Shown here: positions 8,306 through 17,431 of the stretch, one piece after another
Numbering within the stretch: position 1 is the stretch's first letter
How the letters are laid out: each line of letters begins with the position of its first letter
Assembly: GCA_963772515.1 (NCBI GenBank)
Contig: CAVYXC010000002.1
Location: forward strand, 620,001-684,000
Reading direction: 5' to 3'
DNA from: JAFAHD01 sp963772515
GTDB taxonomy: Bacteria; Vulcanimicrobiota; Vulcanimicrobiia; Eremiobacterales; Eremiobacteraceae
Length of the DNA: 64,000 nt
Made by a program: the position numbers and the translations under genes
Notes under the pieces: generated by a model
The model's input: only the letters and a program-made list of their open reading frames with translations
Told to the model about the DNA's origin: nothing
The model's database searches: none

Positions 8306-8943
8306 TGGACCGGCGCGCATTTCTTGCCGCGTCGTTGACGGCCGCATCGTCGCTGCATTGGCTGCGCGCCGGCGGACTTTTCGGGCATACGCCGCTCGCG
8401 TTGGCGTCAGCGCCCGGCGCGGCTGCCCAGCCTGGCGGCACCGTGTTCAGCGCGATCGTCGGGGCAGTGCTTCCAGCCGACGATCCGCGCTTCGCGCTTT
8501 CGCCGGCTGCGGTCACGGCGAACGCCAGCAAGCTATTCGCACTCGACAACGACGCCGCGCTGCAGCGCAATCTCGCGCTTTTCGACGATCTCCCATCGTT
8601 TGCCGCGCCGCCGGACTCGCTCGGCGCAGCCGAGCTCGCGCTGTATCCGCCGGAGCCGAACGAGAAAGGGGCAGCCTCGCCGATCGCGACTCGCCTTGCC
8701 GTGGACGCGCGAGCATATCAGGCGCTCAGCGCCCACTGGCCCCCCGGAACGGCATCGTTCACACAACTTGCGCTCGCGGATCGACGCGCGTATCTGATGT
8801 TGTGGGCCCACAGCGCGCTCGGGCTGCGCCGGCGCTTCTATAGGGCGGTGAAAACGCTGGTCATGGCGGCCGCGTACTCCATGGATGCGGCATGGCCTGC
8901 CATCGGCTACGCCGGCCCGCTGCTCCACCTGCGCGCGCCATGA
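8305..8943 (+). CDS. Tat-exported gluconate 2-dehydrogenase subunit 3-like protein
   Basis: A 212-aa exported protein that probably escorts the GMC oxidoreductase encoded next. Twin-arginine signal DRRAFLAASL at the N-terminus, followed by an Ala-rich hydrophobic stretch. The rest resembles the small subunit (subunit 3) of periplasmic gluconate/sorbitol dehydrogenases, which carries the Tat signal for a catalytic subunit lacking one. The ATG at 8305 overlaps the holB stop; the stop overlaps the ATG of the GMC gene (ATGA). The coupling supports a stoichiometric complex. Family assignment is by context and moderate similarity. Confidence 0.65.
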   Translation: MDRRAFLAASLTAASSLHWLRAGGLFGHTPLALASAPGAAAQPGGTVFSAIVGAVLPADDPRFALSPAAVTANASKLFALDNDAALQRNLALFDDLPSFAAPPDSLGAAELALYPPEPNEKGAASPIATRLAVDARAYQALSAHWPPGTASFTQLALADRRAYLMLWAHSALGLRRRFYRAVKTLVMAAAYSMDAAWPAIGYAGPLLHLRAP

Positions 8944-10517
8944 CGGGTCTCGACGCCGACATTCTGATCGTGGGCGCCGGCGCGGCGGGCGGCGTCATGG
9001 CCGCGACGCTTTCGGAGTTTAGCAACAAGAAGATCGTGCTGCTCGAGAAGGGCGGCTACTTCACGCACGAATTCTTCGACCAGCGCGAGCTTGATATGAG
9101 CGTGCTCTACGCGCAGCGCGGCGGGCGCGCCACCCAGGACGGGTCGATGCCGGTGCAGGGCGGCGAATGCGTCGGCGGCGGCACGACGGTCAACTTCGCG
9201 TTGTGCTTCGACCCGCGCCAAGACGTCTGGGGCCGCTGGCATCACGACTACGGCGCGGGCCCATTCTCGTTCGACCGCACGGCCAACGACTTAGGCATCA
9301 GCGGGCTCAACATGGCCACATGCCTTGGCGAGGTGCGCCGCCGCATCAACGTGCACCAGCCGGCGGACAGCGAGATCAACGACAACAACCGGTTGTTCGC
9401 TGCGGGTTGCAAAGCGCTGGGCATCCCCACCAAACGCTTCGAGCTGAACATGGTGGATTGCATCGGCTGCGGATTCTGCGGCCAAGGCTGCGCATACGAT
9501 CGTAAGATGAGCACGATGGCCACCTATGTCCGCGACGCGCTGCGGCGCAACGTGCAGCTCATCCACCATTGCGACGTCGAGTCGATCCAATTCGCACAGC
9601 GCGGGAACGACAGGGCGCCGACCGGCGCCACGGCGATGGTGCGGCCGACGACGGCCGGGTCGGAACGCAATTCGGTCGAGCCCGGGCCGCTCGCCATCGG
9701 CGCCAAAGTCGTGATCCTCAGCGCGGGAGCGATCGAGACGCCGTCGCTGCTGCAGCGCTCGCGCGTGCCCGACCCGAACCAGCTGATCGGCGCAGGTCTT
9801 GTGCTGCACCCGAGTCTGCCGGTTGCGGGCGTGTTCGACCATCCGCTGGTCAACTATCGCGGCATCACAGGCAGCATCTACAGCGACCACTTCTACCAGA
9901 GCCACGGTTTGTATTACGAATGCCTATTCGACCATCCCGTGAGCGCATCGGTCGCGCTGCCCGGCATCGGCGCCGAGAGTTTCTCGCTGATGTCGCGCTA
10001 CGCGAATCTCGCGGGCTTCGGCGCGATGCTGATCGATGCGCCCGATCGGAATAACCGGGTCACGTGGGACGAGACGAGCGGCACGCCGGCGATCCACTAC
10101 CGGCTGAGCGAAGACGACAAGAGCCGCCTTCGTTTCGCCGCGCGCACCGGCATCGGTATCATGTTGGCCGCCGGCGCGAAAGAGGCGGTGCTGACATCGG
10201 AGGAACAGCTTCCGGGACTGCCGAGCACCCGCTTCAAAACGTCCGCGCAGGCGCGCGCGTGCGATCAGCTGCAGTTCCTGCCCTGTCAGACGTTTCTGAC
10301 CTCGGCGCATTGCCAGGCGACGGCGAAGATGGGCGAGGATCAAAAGCGCTGCGTCGTCAATTCGCGCGGTGAGGTCTACGGATCCAGGAATCTCATGGTG
10401 TGCGACTCGTCGGTGTTCCCGACCTCGTGCGGCGCCAACCCGATGATCTCGGTGATGACGTTGGCGCGCTATCAAGGCAGGCGCATCGCCGCCGAGCTCG
10501 CCCGCTACGGCCTCTAG
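8940..10517 (+). CDS. GMC family FAD-dependent oxidoreductase
   Basis: FAD-dependent alcohol/sugar dehydrogenase, 525 aa, probably periplasmic through co-export with the Tat subunit. Seen: dinucleotide fold ILIVGAGAAGGVMAATL, the GGGTTVNFALCF stretch, a four-cysteine cluster CIGCGFCGQGC (about residue 180), and the C-terminal active-site His (TSAHCQATAKMG) with the Asn in CGANPMISV. There is no signal peptide. The usual cytochrome c subunit is not adjacent, so the electron acceptor is unknown. The true start is the ATG at 8940, not upstream starts in the same frame. The 3' end overlaps mtnP by 4 bp, convergently. Confidence 0.85.
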   Translation: MTGLDADILIVGAGAAGGVMAATLSEFSNKKIVLLEKGGYFTHEFFDQRELDMSVLYAQRGGRATQDGSMPVQGGECVGGGTTVNFALCFDPRQDVWGRWHHDYGAGPFSFDRTANDLGISGLNMATCLGEVRRRINVHQPADSEINDNNRLFAAGCKALGIPTKRFELNMVDCIGCGFCGQGCAYDRKMSTMATYVRDALRRNVQLIHHCDVESIQFAQRGNDRAPTGATAMVRPTTAGSERNSVEPGPLAIGAKVVILSAGAIETPSLLQRSRVPDPNQLIGAGLVLHPSLPVAGVFDHPLVNYRGITGSIYSDHFYQSHGLYYECLFDHPVSASVALPGIGAESFSLMSRYANLAGFGAMLIDAPDRNNRVTWDETSGTPAIHYRLSEDDKSRLRFAARTGIGIMLAAGAKEAVLTSEEQLPGLPSTRFKTSAQARACDQLQFLPCQTFLTSAHCQATAKMGEDQKRCVVNSRGEVYGSRNLMVCDSSVFPTSCGANPMISVMTLARYQGRRIAAELARYGL

Positions 10518-11317
10518 CCCAGCCGCGCCCCTTGGAGCGCCGACCCGCAGGTGCAGGTGCGCTCTTTGGGCATGCGCGCCACCATCTCGTGGATGACAAG
10601 CTTGACGCGTTCGTTGTTCTCGGTGAACACTTTGATCACGGCCTCGTGCGTCACCGGCTCGATGCCTTCCTCGCCTTCAAGGCCGACGTCGTAATCGGTG
10701 ATGAGCGAGATGTTGGCGTAGCACATCTCAAGTTCGCGCGCGAGATAGGCCTCCGGGTACTGCGTCATGTTGATGACTTCCCAGCCCGCCGCTGCATACC
10801 AGCGGCTCTCCGCGATCGAGGAAAAGCGCGGTCCCTGGATGCACACCACCGTGCCGCGCTCATGCACGGGGATTTCCAGCTTACCGATGACGTCGATCGC
10901 GAGATCGCGGACCTGAGGGCAATACGGATGGGCGAACGAGACGTGCGTCGTCACAGGCCCGTCATAGAACGTGTCTTTGCGTGCATTCGTGCGGTCGACG
11001 AGCTGGTCGGACACGACGAAGTCGCCTGGCTTCACCCAACCTTGCAGCGATCCCGCAGCGGTGGGTCCGATGATGCGCTGCACGCCGAGCTCTTTCATCG
11101 CCCACAGATTCGCGCGATAGTTGATCATGTGCGGCGGCAGTGAGTGCGTCTTGCCGTGGCGCGGCAGGAACGCGACGCGGCGCCCGCCGATCTCGCCCAG
11201 CGCGACGACGTCCGACGGCGCACCGTACGGCGTCTCGACCTTGATCTCGTGCATGCCGTCGAGCAGCGAGTAGAACCCCGAACCTCCGAAGACGCCGATG
11301 TCGGCCGAATGCGTCAT
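10514..11317 (-). CDS. mtnP: S-methyl-5'-thioadenosine phosphorylase
   Basis: Cleaves methylthioadenosine to adenine and methylthioribose-1-phosphate (methionine salvage), 267 aa. Seen: GVFGGSGFY phosphate-binding start, FLPRHGKTH, INYRANLWAM, the GPTAAGSLQ stretch, GPRFSSIAES and the substrate motif INMTQYPEAYLARE. A CTCGS motif lies near the C-terminus. A related 6-oxopurine phosphorylase activity is possible. It follows the bifunctional nuclease gene by 5 bp on the same strand. Confidence 0.92.
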   Translation of the reverse strand: MTHSADIGVFGGSGFYSLLDGMHEIKVETPYGAPSDVVALGEIGGRRVAFLPRHGKTHSLPPHMINYRANLWAMKELGVQRIIGPTAAGSLQGWVKPGDFVVSDQLVDRTNARKDTFYDGPVTTHVSFAHPYCPQVRDLAIDVIGKLEIPVHERGTVVCIQGPRFSSIAESRWYAAAGWEVINMTQYPEAYLARELEMCYANISLITDYDVGLEGEEGIEPVTHEAVIKVFTENNERVKLVIHEMVARMPKERTCTCGSALQGARLG

Positions 11318-11322
11318 CCGCG

Positions 11323-11802
11323 TCAGGACTCGGTCTTGAAATCGCTTGGCTTGAGGCTCTCGATGTATTTCTTGAAGCGCTGCAGCTCCTCTTCCTCAGC
11401 CTTCTTGTCGTACACCGACTCTTCAAGCACGATCTTGTCGCTCACGTAGATGGGCGCGTTGGCGCGCAGCGCGAGCGCGATGCAATCGCTGGGGCGTGCG
11501 TCGATCTCCTGATCCTCGCCGTTGCATTCAAGGACCAGCTTCGCGAAGAAGGTGCTGTCGCGGATGTCGTGGATGACGATCTTCGTCAGCTTCGCGTTGA
11601 GGCTGTCGAGCATCGACTTCATGAGATCGTGCGAAAGCGGGCGCGGCACGGCCTGGCCTTCGAGCGCGAGTTGGATCGCGGTGGCCTCGAAGGCTCCGAT
11701 AAGGATCGGCAAGTAACGCCTGCCCTCCAAGTCCTTCAGTATCACTACTGGATCGTGTGTGAGCAGGTCGATGCCGAGTTTGTCCACTTTCATTTGGCGC
11801 AT
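11323..11802 (-). CDS. Bifunctional nuclease (DUF151) family protein
   Basis: A 159-aa protein of the BFN/DUF151 family; plant and archaeal relatives cleave RNA and DNA. Seen: VVILKDLEGRRYLPILIG, then an LSHDLMKSML helix, and ARPSDCIALALRANAPIYVS. The charged C-terminal tail (KKAEEEELQRFKKY) is a UvrB/C-like helix common in the family. The start at 11802 (MRQMKVDKLG) fits family length; the frame is open further upstream but there overlaps the divergent channel gene. Probably co-transcribed with mtnP. Confidence 0.8.
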   Translation of the reverse strand: MRQMKVDKLGIDLLTHDPVVILKDLEGRRYLPILIGAFEATAIQLALEGQAVPRPLSHDLMKSMLDSLNAKLTKIVIHDIRDSTFFAKLVLECNGEDQEIDARPSDCIALALRANAPIYVSDKIVLEESVYDKKAEEEELQRFKKYIESLKPSDFKTES

Positions 11803-11903
11803 GTGAAATCGACCGCGCCCTTCGCGCAGAAAAATGGTGGTTCCTATCGTTGCGGCTGACGCGGCGCAGGACCGCTCGGATGCGCTCTGGAAGGCCGCGG
11901 GCC

Positions 11904-12758
11904 GTGCAAGCGACGCCCACACCCGCCGCGCCCGCGTTTCCCGGCGCGCCTTCTTCTGCGTATCACGCGACTCTCGTCCAAGGCTACGAGACCGCAGGCG
12001 CGTTGCTTATCGCCTTCATCGTGTGGCGCGTCACCCACGCCGGCGTCGATCGCTTCTTCGCGCGCCGCCTGCTGCTGCGCCATCCACGCATATCGACGTA
12101 CCTCACGCCGATCAAGTCGATCGTCGATATCGCGATCGCACTCGTGCTCGTGCTCGTCCTGCTTGATATCTGGCACATCAACATCGGTCCGGCGGTCTGG
12201 TCCGCCGGCGCGATCACGGCCGTGCTCGCCTTCGGCGCGCAGTGGATCGTACGCGATATGCTTGCGGGCTACTCGATCTTCGCCGAGAACCAGTTCGAAG
12301 TCGGCGACCGCATCGAGATCCTGACCGGTATCAACAGCCAGCTCGCGGGCATGGTCGAGGCGATCGGCTTGCGCAGCACGCGTATCGTCGACAGGCACGG
12401 GCGCACGGTGTTCATCGCGAACGGCAACATCTACGCCGTCACCAATCTGAGCAAAGGAGTCAAGCGGCTTGAGATCAGCGTGCCGGTGGGCTGGCACGAT
12501 TCGGTCGCCAACATGAAGCGCGAGATCCTGGCGATCGCGACCGCTGCGATCGCAGGTTCGAAGATCGATCCCAAAGATCTGGAGGTCTCTCTCGACGAGT
12601 TCACCACGGATCAGGCCATCTTCCGCATCTCCATCCGCACGCCTGACGCGTTCTTGGACGCCGACGAGGGCACCGTGCGCGAGCGCATCGCCGCCGCGCT
12701 CCAAGACAAAGGCTGGCTGCCGGCGGGCCCAGCTCCCGGCAACGTGGCGCCGAGCTGA
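11904..12758 (+). CDS. Small-conductance mechanosensitive channel family protein (MscS)
   Basis: Inner-membrane channel releasing solutes on hypo-osmotic shock, 284 aa. TM helices at about residues 25-45 and 65-85, a pore-lining helix (AGAITAVLAFGAQWIVRDML), then the beta-domain (FEVGDRIEI, GMVEAIGLRSTRI, VFIANGNIYAVTNLS) and the C-terminal alpha/beta domain. The GTG at 11904 has GGAAGG about 9 nt upstream; an earlier in-frame start at 11850 would overlap the divergent gene upstream region. Its TGA overlaps the ychF ATG. Confidence 0.85.
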   Translation: MQATPTPAAPAFPGAPSSAYHATLVQGYETAGALLIAFIVWRVTHAGVDRFFARRLLLRHPRISTYLTPIKSIVDIAIALVLVLVLLDIWHINIGPAVWSAGAITAVLAFGAQWIVRDMLAGYSIFAENQFEVGDRIEILTGINSQLAGMVEAIGLRSTRIVDRHGRTVFIANGNIYAVTNLSKGVKRLEISVPVGWHDSVANMKREILAIATAAIAGSKIDPKDLEVSLDEFTTDQAIFRISIRTPDAFLDADEGTVRERIAAALQDKGWLPAGPAPGNVAPS

Positions 12759-13849
12759 TGTCGCTCGCGTGCGGCATCGTCGGCCTGCCGAACGTCGGCA
12801 AGTCGACGTTGTTCAACGCCATCACGCGCAGCAGCGTCGCGGCCGCGAACTATCCGTTCAGCACCATCGATCCGAATGTCGGCATCGTGCCCGTGCCCGA
12901 TCCGCGCCTCGGCGTTTTGGCGGAGATTTTCGCCAGCAAACAGATCGTGCCGTCCACCACGACGTTCGTCGACATCGCGGGTCTGGTGCGCGGCGCATCG
13001 AAGGGCGAGGGACTCGGCAACGCGTTCCTGTCGCACATCCGCGAAGTCGACGCGATCGCGATGGTCGTGCGCTGTTTCGAAGACAGCAACGTCGTGCATG
13101 TCGAGGAGAAGCCGGATGCGCTGCGCGACATCGACATCATCACGGTCGAACTCGCGCTCGCGGATCTCGCGACGGTCGAAAAGCGCCTCGAGAAATCGCG
13201 GCCGCGCGCCAAAGCCGATCCGAAGCTGGCTGCAGAAGTCAGCGCGCTGGAGCGGTTGAGCGCCGGACTTAATGAAGGCAGGCCCGCGCGCGCTTTCGCG
13301 CACGACGAGCTTGAACTGTCCCTCTCAAAGGAACTGACATTGCTCACCGCCAAGCCGATTCTTTACGTCGCGAACGTCGACGAAGCCAGCCTCAACGCCG
13401 ATTCAGCGCCCGTCGCCGCCGTGCGAGCTCGAGCGACTTCGGAGCAGGCCGAGTGCATCGTCGTCTGCGCCAAGCTCGAAGCCGAGCTTGCGGCGCTCCC
13501 GCCAGATGAAGCGTCGGCTTACGCGAAAGAGTTGGGAGTGGAGCAAAGCGGCCTGGATCGCCTGATCATCGGCGCCTACCGGCTTCTCGATCTGATGACC
13601 TTTCTCACCGCCGGTGAAAAAGAGACGCGCGCCTGGACCATCGAGCGCGGCACCAAGGCCCCGCAGGCAGCCGGCAAGATCCACAGCGACATCGAACGCG
13701 GCTTCATCCGCGCGGAGATCGCGTCGTACGATGACCTCGCGCGCCTGCGCAGCCTCGCCGCCGTCCGCGATGCGGGCCTGCTGCGCTCGGAGGGCCGCGA
13801 CTACGTGATGCAAGAGGGCGACGTGGTCAACTTCAGGTTCAACGTGTAA
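12758..13849 (+). CDS. ychF: Redox-regulated ATPase of the Obg-like family
   Basis: P-loop ATPase (OLA1/YchF) that binds ribosomes, 363 aa, the standard length. Seen: G1 GIVGLPNVGKSTLFNA, the switch region NYPFSTIDPN, G3 VDIAGLV with GEGLGNAFL, and ANVDE in place of NKxD, the family's ATP-specificity change. The C-terminal TGS domain includes TRAWTIERGTKAPQAAG and ends EGDVVNFRFNV. ATG at 12758 overlaps the stop of the channel gene. Confidence 0.95.
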   Translation: MSLACGIVGLPNVGKSTLFNAITRSSVAAANYPFSTIDPNVGIVPVPDPRLGVLAEIFASKQIVPSTTTFVDIAGLVRGASKGEGLGNAFLSHIREVDAIAMVVRCFEDSNVVHVEEKPDALRDIDIITVELALADLATVEKRLEKSRPRAKADPKLAAEVSALERLSAGLNEGRPARAFAHDELELSLSKELTLLTAKPILYVANVDEASLNADSAPVAAVRARATSEQAECIVVCAKLEAELAALPPDEASAYAKELGVEQSGLDRLIIGAYRLLDLMTFLTAGEKETRAWTIERGTKAPQAAGKIHSDIERGFIRAEIASYDDLARLRSLAAVRDAGLLRSEGRDYVMQEGDVVNFRFNV

Positions 13850-13859
13850 GGAATCGAAC

Positions 13860-15179
13860 ATGGCAACCAAAGTCGAGAACAACCAACCCACCGGCGGCCT
13901 GCAGACCAAAGAGCGTTACGCGCACGAACCCGGCGTGTTCGGCGAGGCGATCGCGTATTTCAATGAAGCCGCCGACCGGCTCGACCTGCCGAGGACCATA
14001 CGCCGCATCCTCACGCACCCGTCGCGCCAGGTGATCATCTCGATCCCCTTTCAACGCGACAATGGCGACTTCGAGGTGTTCACCGGGTATCGCGTGCAGT
14101 ATAATTTCGCGCGTGGTCCGGCCAAGGGCGGCATCCGTTACCATCCCGGCGTGACCCTTGACGAAGTCACGGCGCTCGCGTTCTGGATGACGTGGAAGTG
14201 CGCGGTCGTCGACTTACCGTTCGGCGGCGGCAAGGGCGGCGTGACCTGCGACCCATCGAAGCTGTCGCTCGGCGAACTTGAGCGCCTCACCCGCCGCTAT
14301 ACCGCGGAGATCATCGAAGTCATCGGCCCCGATAAGGACGTGCCCGCGCCCGACGTCGGCACCAACGCGCAGACGATGGCGTGGGTGATGGACACCGTCT
14401 CGATGCATCTGCGCGCGCACACGCCGGCCGTCGTCACCGGCAAGCCGTTGTGCGTCGGCGGATCGCGTGGTCGGGTGGAAGCGACCGGCCGCGGCGTCAT
14501 GATCTGCATCCAAGCCGCGCTTGAGAAGATGGGCAAGGAGCTCCGGGGCCAGCGCGTCGTGGTCCAGGGATTCGGCAACGTCGGTTCGATCACCGCACGG
14601 CTGTTGCACGAACAGGGCGCCGTCATCGTCGGCATCAGCGATGCGTTCTGCGGACTGCACAACAAACTGGGGATCGATCCGAACGGGGCAATCGCCTACA
14701 TCAGCGATCCGAAGAACACGAAGCACAGCCTCGAAGGCTTCCCCGGTCCCGAGCAGGTGAGCAATACGCAGCTGCTCGAGCTCGATTGCGACATCCTTGT
14801 GCCGGCCGCGATCGAGAACCAGATCACGGAGAAGAACGCGAAGCGCATCAAAGCGTTCCTCATCGCCGAGGGCGCGAACGGTCCGACGACGCCCGAAGCG
14901 CACCAGATCCTCTCCGACGCGGGTGTCACGATCATCCCCGACATCCTTGCGAACGCCGGCGGCGTCACCGTCTCGTACTTCGAATGGGTGCAGGACCGCA
15001 TGGGGTACTATTGGCGCGAGAGCGAGGTCAACGAGCGTCTCAAAGACGTCATGCGCGAGAACTTCGACGAAGTGTGGCAGATGTCAGAGCGCTACAAAGC
15101 GCCGCTGCGCCAAGCGGCGTACATGTTGGCGATTCGGCGCGTCGTCGACTGTTACCAGACGCGCGGCATCTACGCGTAG
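13860..15179 (+). CDS. gdhA: Glu/Leu/Phe/Val dehydrogenase (glutamate dehydrogenase)
   Basis: Oxidative deamination of glutamate to 2-oxoglutarate, or the reverse, 439 aa. Seen: substrate region FARGPAKGGIRYHP with MTWKCAVVDLPFGGGKGGV (catalytic Lys), PDVGTN, and the Rossmann domain VVVQGFGNVGSITARLL. The C-terminus ends with the ILANAGGVTVSYFEW motif. Sequence type fits the hexameric GudB/RocG-like class. AAGGA lies upstream of the ATG. Monocistronic or loosely linked to ychF (10 bp away). Confidence 0.93.
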   Translation: MATKVENNQPTGGLQTKERYAHEPGVFGEAIAYFNEAADRLDLPRTIRRILTHPSRQVIISIPFQRDNGDFEVFTGYRVQYNFARGPAKGGIRYHPGVTLDEVTALAFWMTWKCAVVDLPFGGGKGGVTCDPSKLSLGELERLTRRYTAEIIEVIGPDKDVPAPDVGTNAQTMAWVMDTVSMHLRAHTPAVVTGKPLCVGGSRGRVEATGRGVMICIQAALEKMGKELRGQRVVVQGFGNVGSITARLLHEQGAVIVGISDAFCGLHNKLGIDPNGAIAYISDPKNTKHSLEGFPGPEQVSNTQLLELDCDILVPAAIENQITEKNAKRIKAFLIAEGANGPTTPEAHQILSDAGVTIIPDILANAGGVTVSYFEWVQDRMGYYWRESEVNERLKDVMRENFDEVWQMSERYKAPLRQAAYMLAIRRVVDCYQTRGIYA

Positions 15180-15215
15180 CGTATAGCCGAGGCGGAGTCT
15201 CACCTGAGCACGCGC

Positions 15216-16553
15216 ATGCGAGCGGTTCTCGCCTGGACCGCGGTCGTGGTCGCAGTCGTTGCCGGCAGTGCAAGCGCGCGCGCCGATTGCGATCCATCGT
15301 TCGTGCTTTCGCAGCCGCTGTTCCGCACGATCGTCCCTGAGGAGGGCGCCACCGACGTCGCATTCAAAGCGCCGCGCGTGGTGATCGCCACTGACGCGGC
15401 GGATTTCTCGGCGGTCGAGCGCATTCGCCTCGTGCCCGACTCGGGCACGCCGCTCGACGTGCCGGCGCGCGAGGTTGCCGCGCGCTCGGCCGACCTCGCG
15501 GGCATCGAGTTCACCTCGCTGTACGGCAAGCCCGCGGCGCTCGCGGCGATCCACCCTAAGATGTTAGCCCCGTCGACGACGTACGAGGTGATCTTCGTCG
15601 TGCGGACCATCGCGCCGCAGGATTGTCCGCGAGCGCTGACCGAGCGCGTGGGCAGTTTCACCACGGAAGCGGCGTCTGCGCTTGACGCGTTCGGCGATTT
15701 CGCCGGTGTGCCGGATCAGCCGCCCACCGGCGCCGCCGCGGAGATGTCCGGGCGAGCGATCTTCGACAAGACGCGCGATGTGTTGCGGACGGTCCGTTAT
15801 CCGACGTACCTTTCATTTATCGTGCATGTCCGCTCCAACACCGGCGGCAAGCCCTTCTTCGAGTCGTTCCGCTCGGTCGTGCGCGCGCAAGACGACATCG
15901 TCCTGACCCACAAGACGCCGCTCGAGACGACCAGCAAGCCCGACAACCCCTACGGCACGAATTTCGCGATCCTCGGCTTCACGATCCAAACGCATACGAA
16001 AGGCCATCAAGAGGAGCCTTTCGGCGTGCCGCAGATCTCGCCGCTCTACTCGTTCGGCCTGCGACCGATCGGCGAGATGACATCGCTTGCACCCACACCT
16101 GCACCGGATCAATCGGACATCACCTCGCTCGGCCACGTCGAGTCGATCGCGCGCGATTACGATATCACGCTCATCGACATCAAGCCCTTTGGCGTCCGCT
16201 GGGCGTATCATTTGAAGCTGGTTCCGCTCGAGCGCCCCGACGTGTTTCGCTTGCGAGACATGCTGGTGGATACGGAGACGTTCGTGCCTTGGGAACTCAC
16301 CAGTGACGGCATATTCCCCAAAGGCCCTGCGGCAGCGGTTCCGTGGAGGATCAGGTACACCATCTCGCAAGGCGCATGGCTCATGACCGAGGAGACGACC
16401 AGCGCGACCCTGCGCGTCGGCGGCGTCATGCAGGGGACAACGTCGCGCGGCTACGATGGCCTCACGTACACCTTTTCGGACTTTGCGTTCACCACGGCCC
16501 CATCCGATTTCTCATTCTTCGAAGTCGGCACGAGCGAGGCCTCAGAGTACTAG
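15216..16553 (+). CDS. Exported protein with N-terminal Ig-like (SbsA-type) domain
   Basis: A 445-aa exported protein of unknown function. Signal peptide at residues 1-23 (ends ASARA). Residues about 30-140 resemble a bacterial Ig-like fold of the SbsA/Big_5 type (TIVPEEGATDVAFKAPRVVI ... STTYEVIFVVRT). The remainder is a beta-rich domain, running from the SGRAIFDKTRDVLR region to the end, with no family I recognise. It begins 36 bp after gdhA. Expected in the periplasm or at the outer surface. Confidence 0.6.
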   Translation: MRAVLAWTAVVVAVVAGSASARADCDPSFVLSQPLFRTIVPEEGATDVAFKAPRVVIATDAADFSAVERIRLVPDSGTPLDVPAREVAARSADLAGIEFTSLYGKPAALAAIHPKMLAPSTTYEVIFVVRTIAPQDCPRALTERVGSFTTEAASALDAFGDFAGVPDQPPTGAAAEMSGRAIFDKTRDVLRTVRYPTYLSFIVHVRSNTGGKPFFESFRSVVRAQDDIVLTHKTPLETTSKPDNPYGTNFAILGFTIQTHTKGHQEEPFGVPQISPLYSFGLRPIGEMTSLAPTPAPDQSDITSLGHVESIARDYDITLIDIKPFGVRWAYHLKLVPLERPDVFRLRDMLVDTETFVPWELTSDGIFPKGPAAAVPWRIRYTISQGAWLMTEETTSATLRVGGVMQGTTSRGYDGLTYTFSDFAFTTAPSDFSFFEVGTSEASEY

Positions 16554-16592
16554 CAGCCGGAGCTTGGGCCGCCCAGCGCGAAACGAGAGGTT

Positions 16593-17384
16593 ATGGACAC
16601 AGCAACCGCCGCCACGAAACTCGACGAGTTCATCCGGCCGACCACGTTCCCGGTCGCCGTCCGCTTCTTACGCAACGGTGAAGCGCCACCGCCTAAGGCG
16701 AAGCGTCCGCTCGCGGATATGGATCGCCATGTCACCGTGTGCCAGGGCTGGGGCATCGCACGCAAGTACGGCTGGACGACCGTGCTGCGCGCCGAGGACA
16801 TGAAATGCCCGCTCGGCGCACTCGTCGCCGGCTTTGCTGCGCCCAACGCCTATTATGAAGATGGCAACCTGTGCGCCGGCATGTACACGAAAGATGAAGC
16901 TGGCGGTGCGCGCAGCGAGGCTTCGGTCGAGAAGTTCGTCCCTGGAGAGATCGACGCGATCGTTTTCGGGCCGTTGGCCCGCGCCGACTACGAGCCGCAC
17001 GTGCTCATCATCTATGGAAACGCGGCCCAGGTCATGCGACTCGTGGCTGCCGCCCTGTGGAAAGAGGGCGGTCGCATCGCCTCGTCGTTCGCGGCTCGGA
17101 TGGACTGCTCGGATCACCTGGTCGTCCCTTTGCGGACCGACGAGTATCAAGTGATCTTGCCGTGCAACGGCGACCGCATCTTCGCCGGCGCGCAGGACGA
17201 CGAAATGGCGTTCAGCCTGCCGTGGCACAGGATCGACGAACTCGTCCAAGGCCTCGAGGGCACGCAAAAGGGCGGCATCCGCTACCCGATCCCGTCCTTC
17301 CTGACTTACGAGCCGGGCATGCCCAAGAAATACCAGGAGCTGCTGGAGATGCAGGCTGCGCAGCGGGCAGAGGCGGCCAAATAG
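16593..17384 (+). CDS. DUF169 family protein
   Basis: A 263-aa soluble protein of the DUF169 family, whose function is unsettled and which often occurs near metal or redox genes. Seen: the N-terminal RPTTFPVAVRFL, then CQGWGIARKYGWT, MKCPLGALVAGF, NLCAGMYTKDEAGG and the C-terminal MAFSLPWHRIDELVQGLEG with KGGIRYPIPSFLTYEP. The conserved cysteines of the family are present. GAGAGG lies just upstream of the ATG. Confidence 0.8.
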   Translation: MDTATAATKLDEFIRPTTFPVAVRFLRNGEAPPPKAKRPLADMDRHVTVCQGWGIARKYGWTTVLRAEDMKCPLGALVAGFAAPNAYYEDGNLCAGMYTKDEAGGARSEASVEKFVPGEIDAIVFGPLARADYEPHVLIIYGNAAQVMRLVAAALWKEGGRIASSFAARMDCSDHLVVPLRTDEYQVILPCNGDRIFAGAQDDEMAFSLPWHRIDELVQGLEGTQKGGIRYPIPSFLTYEPGMPKKYQELLEMQAAQRAEAAK

Positions 17385-17431
17385 CGGGTCGCGAAGACTC
17401 CGCCCTCCAAGGGCGCGGGTGGGTGACTCTC

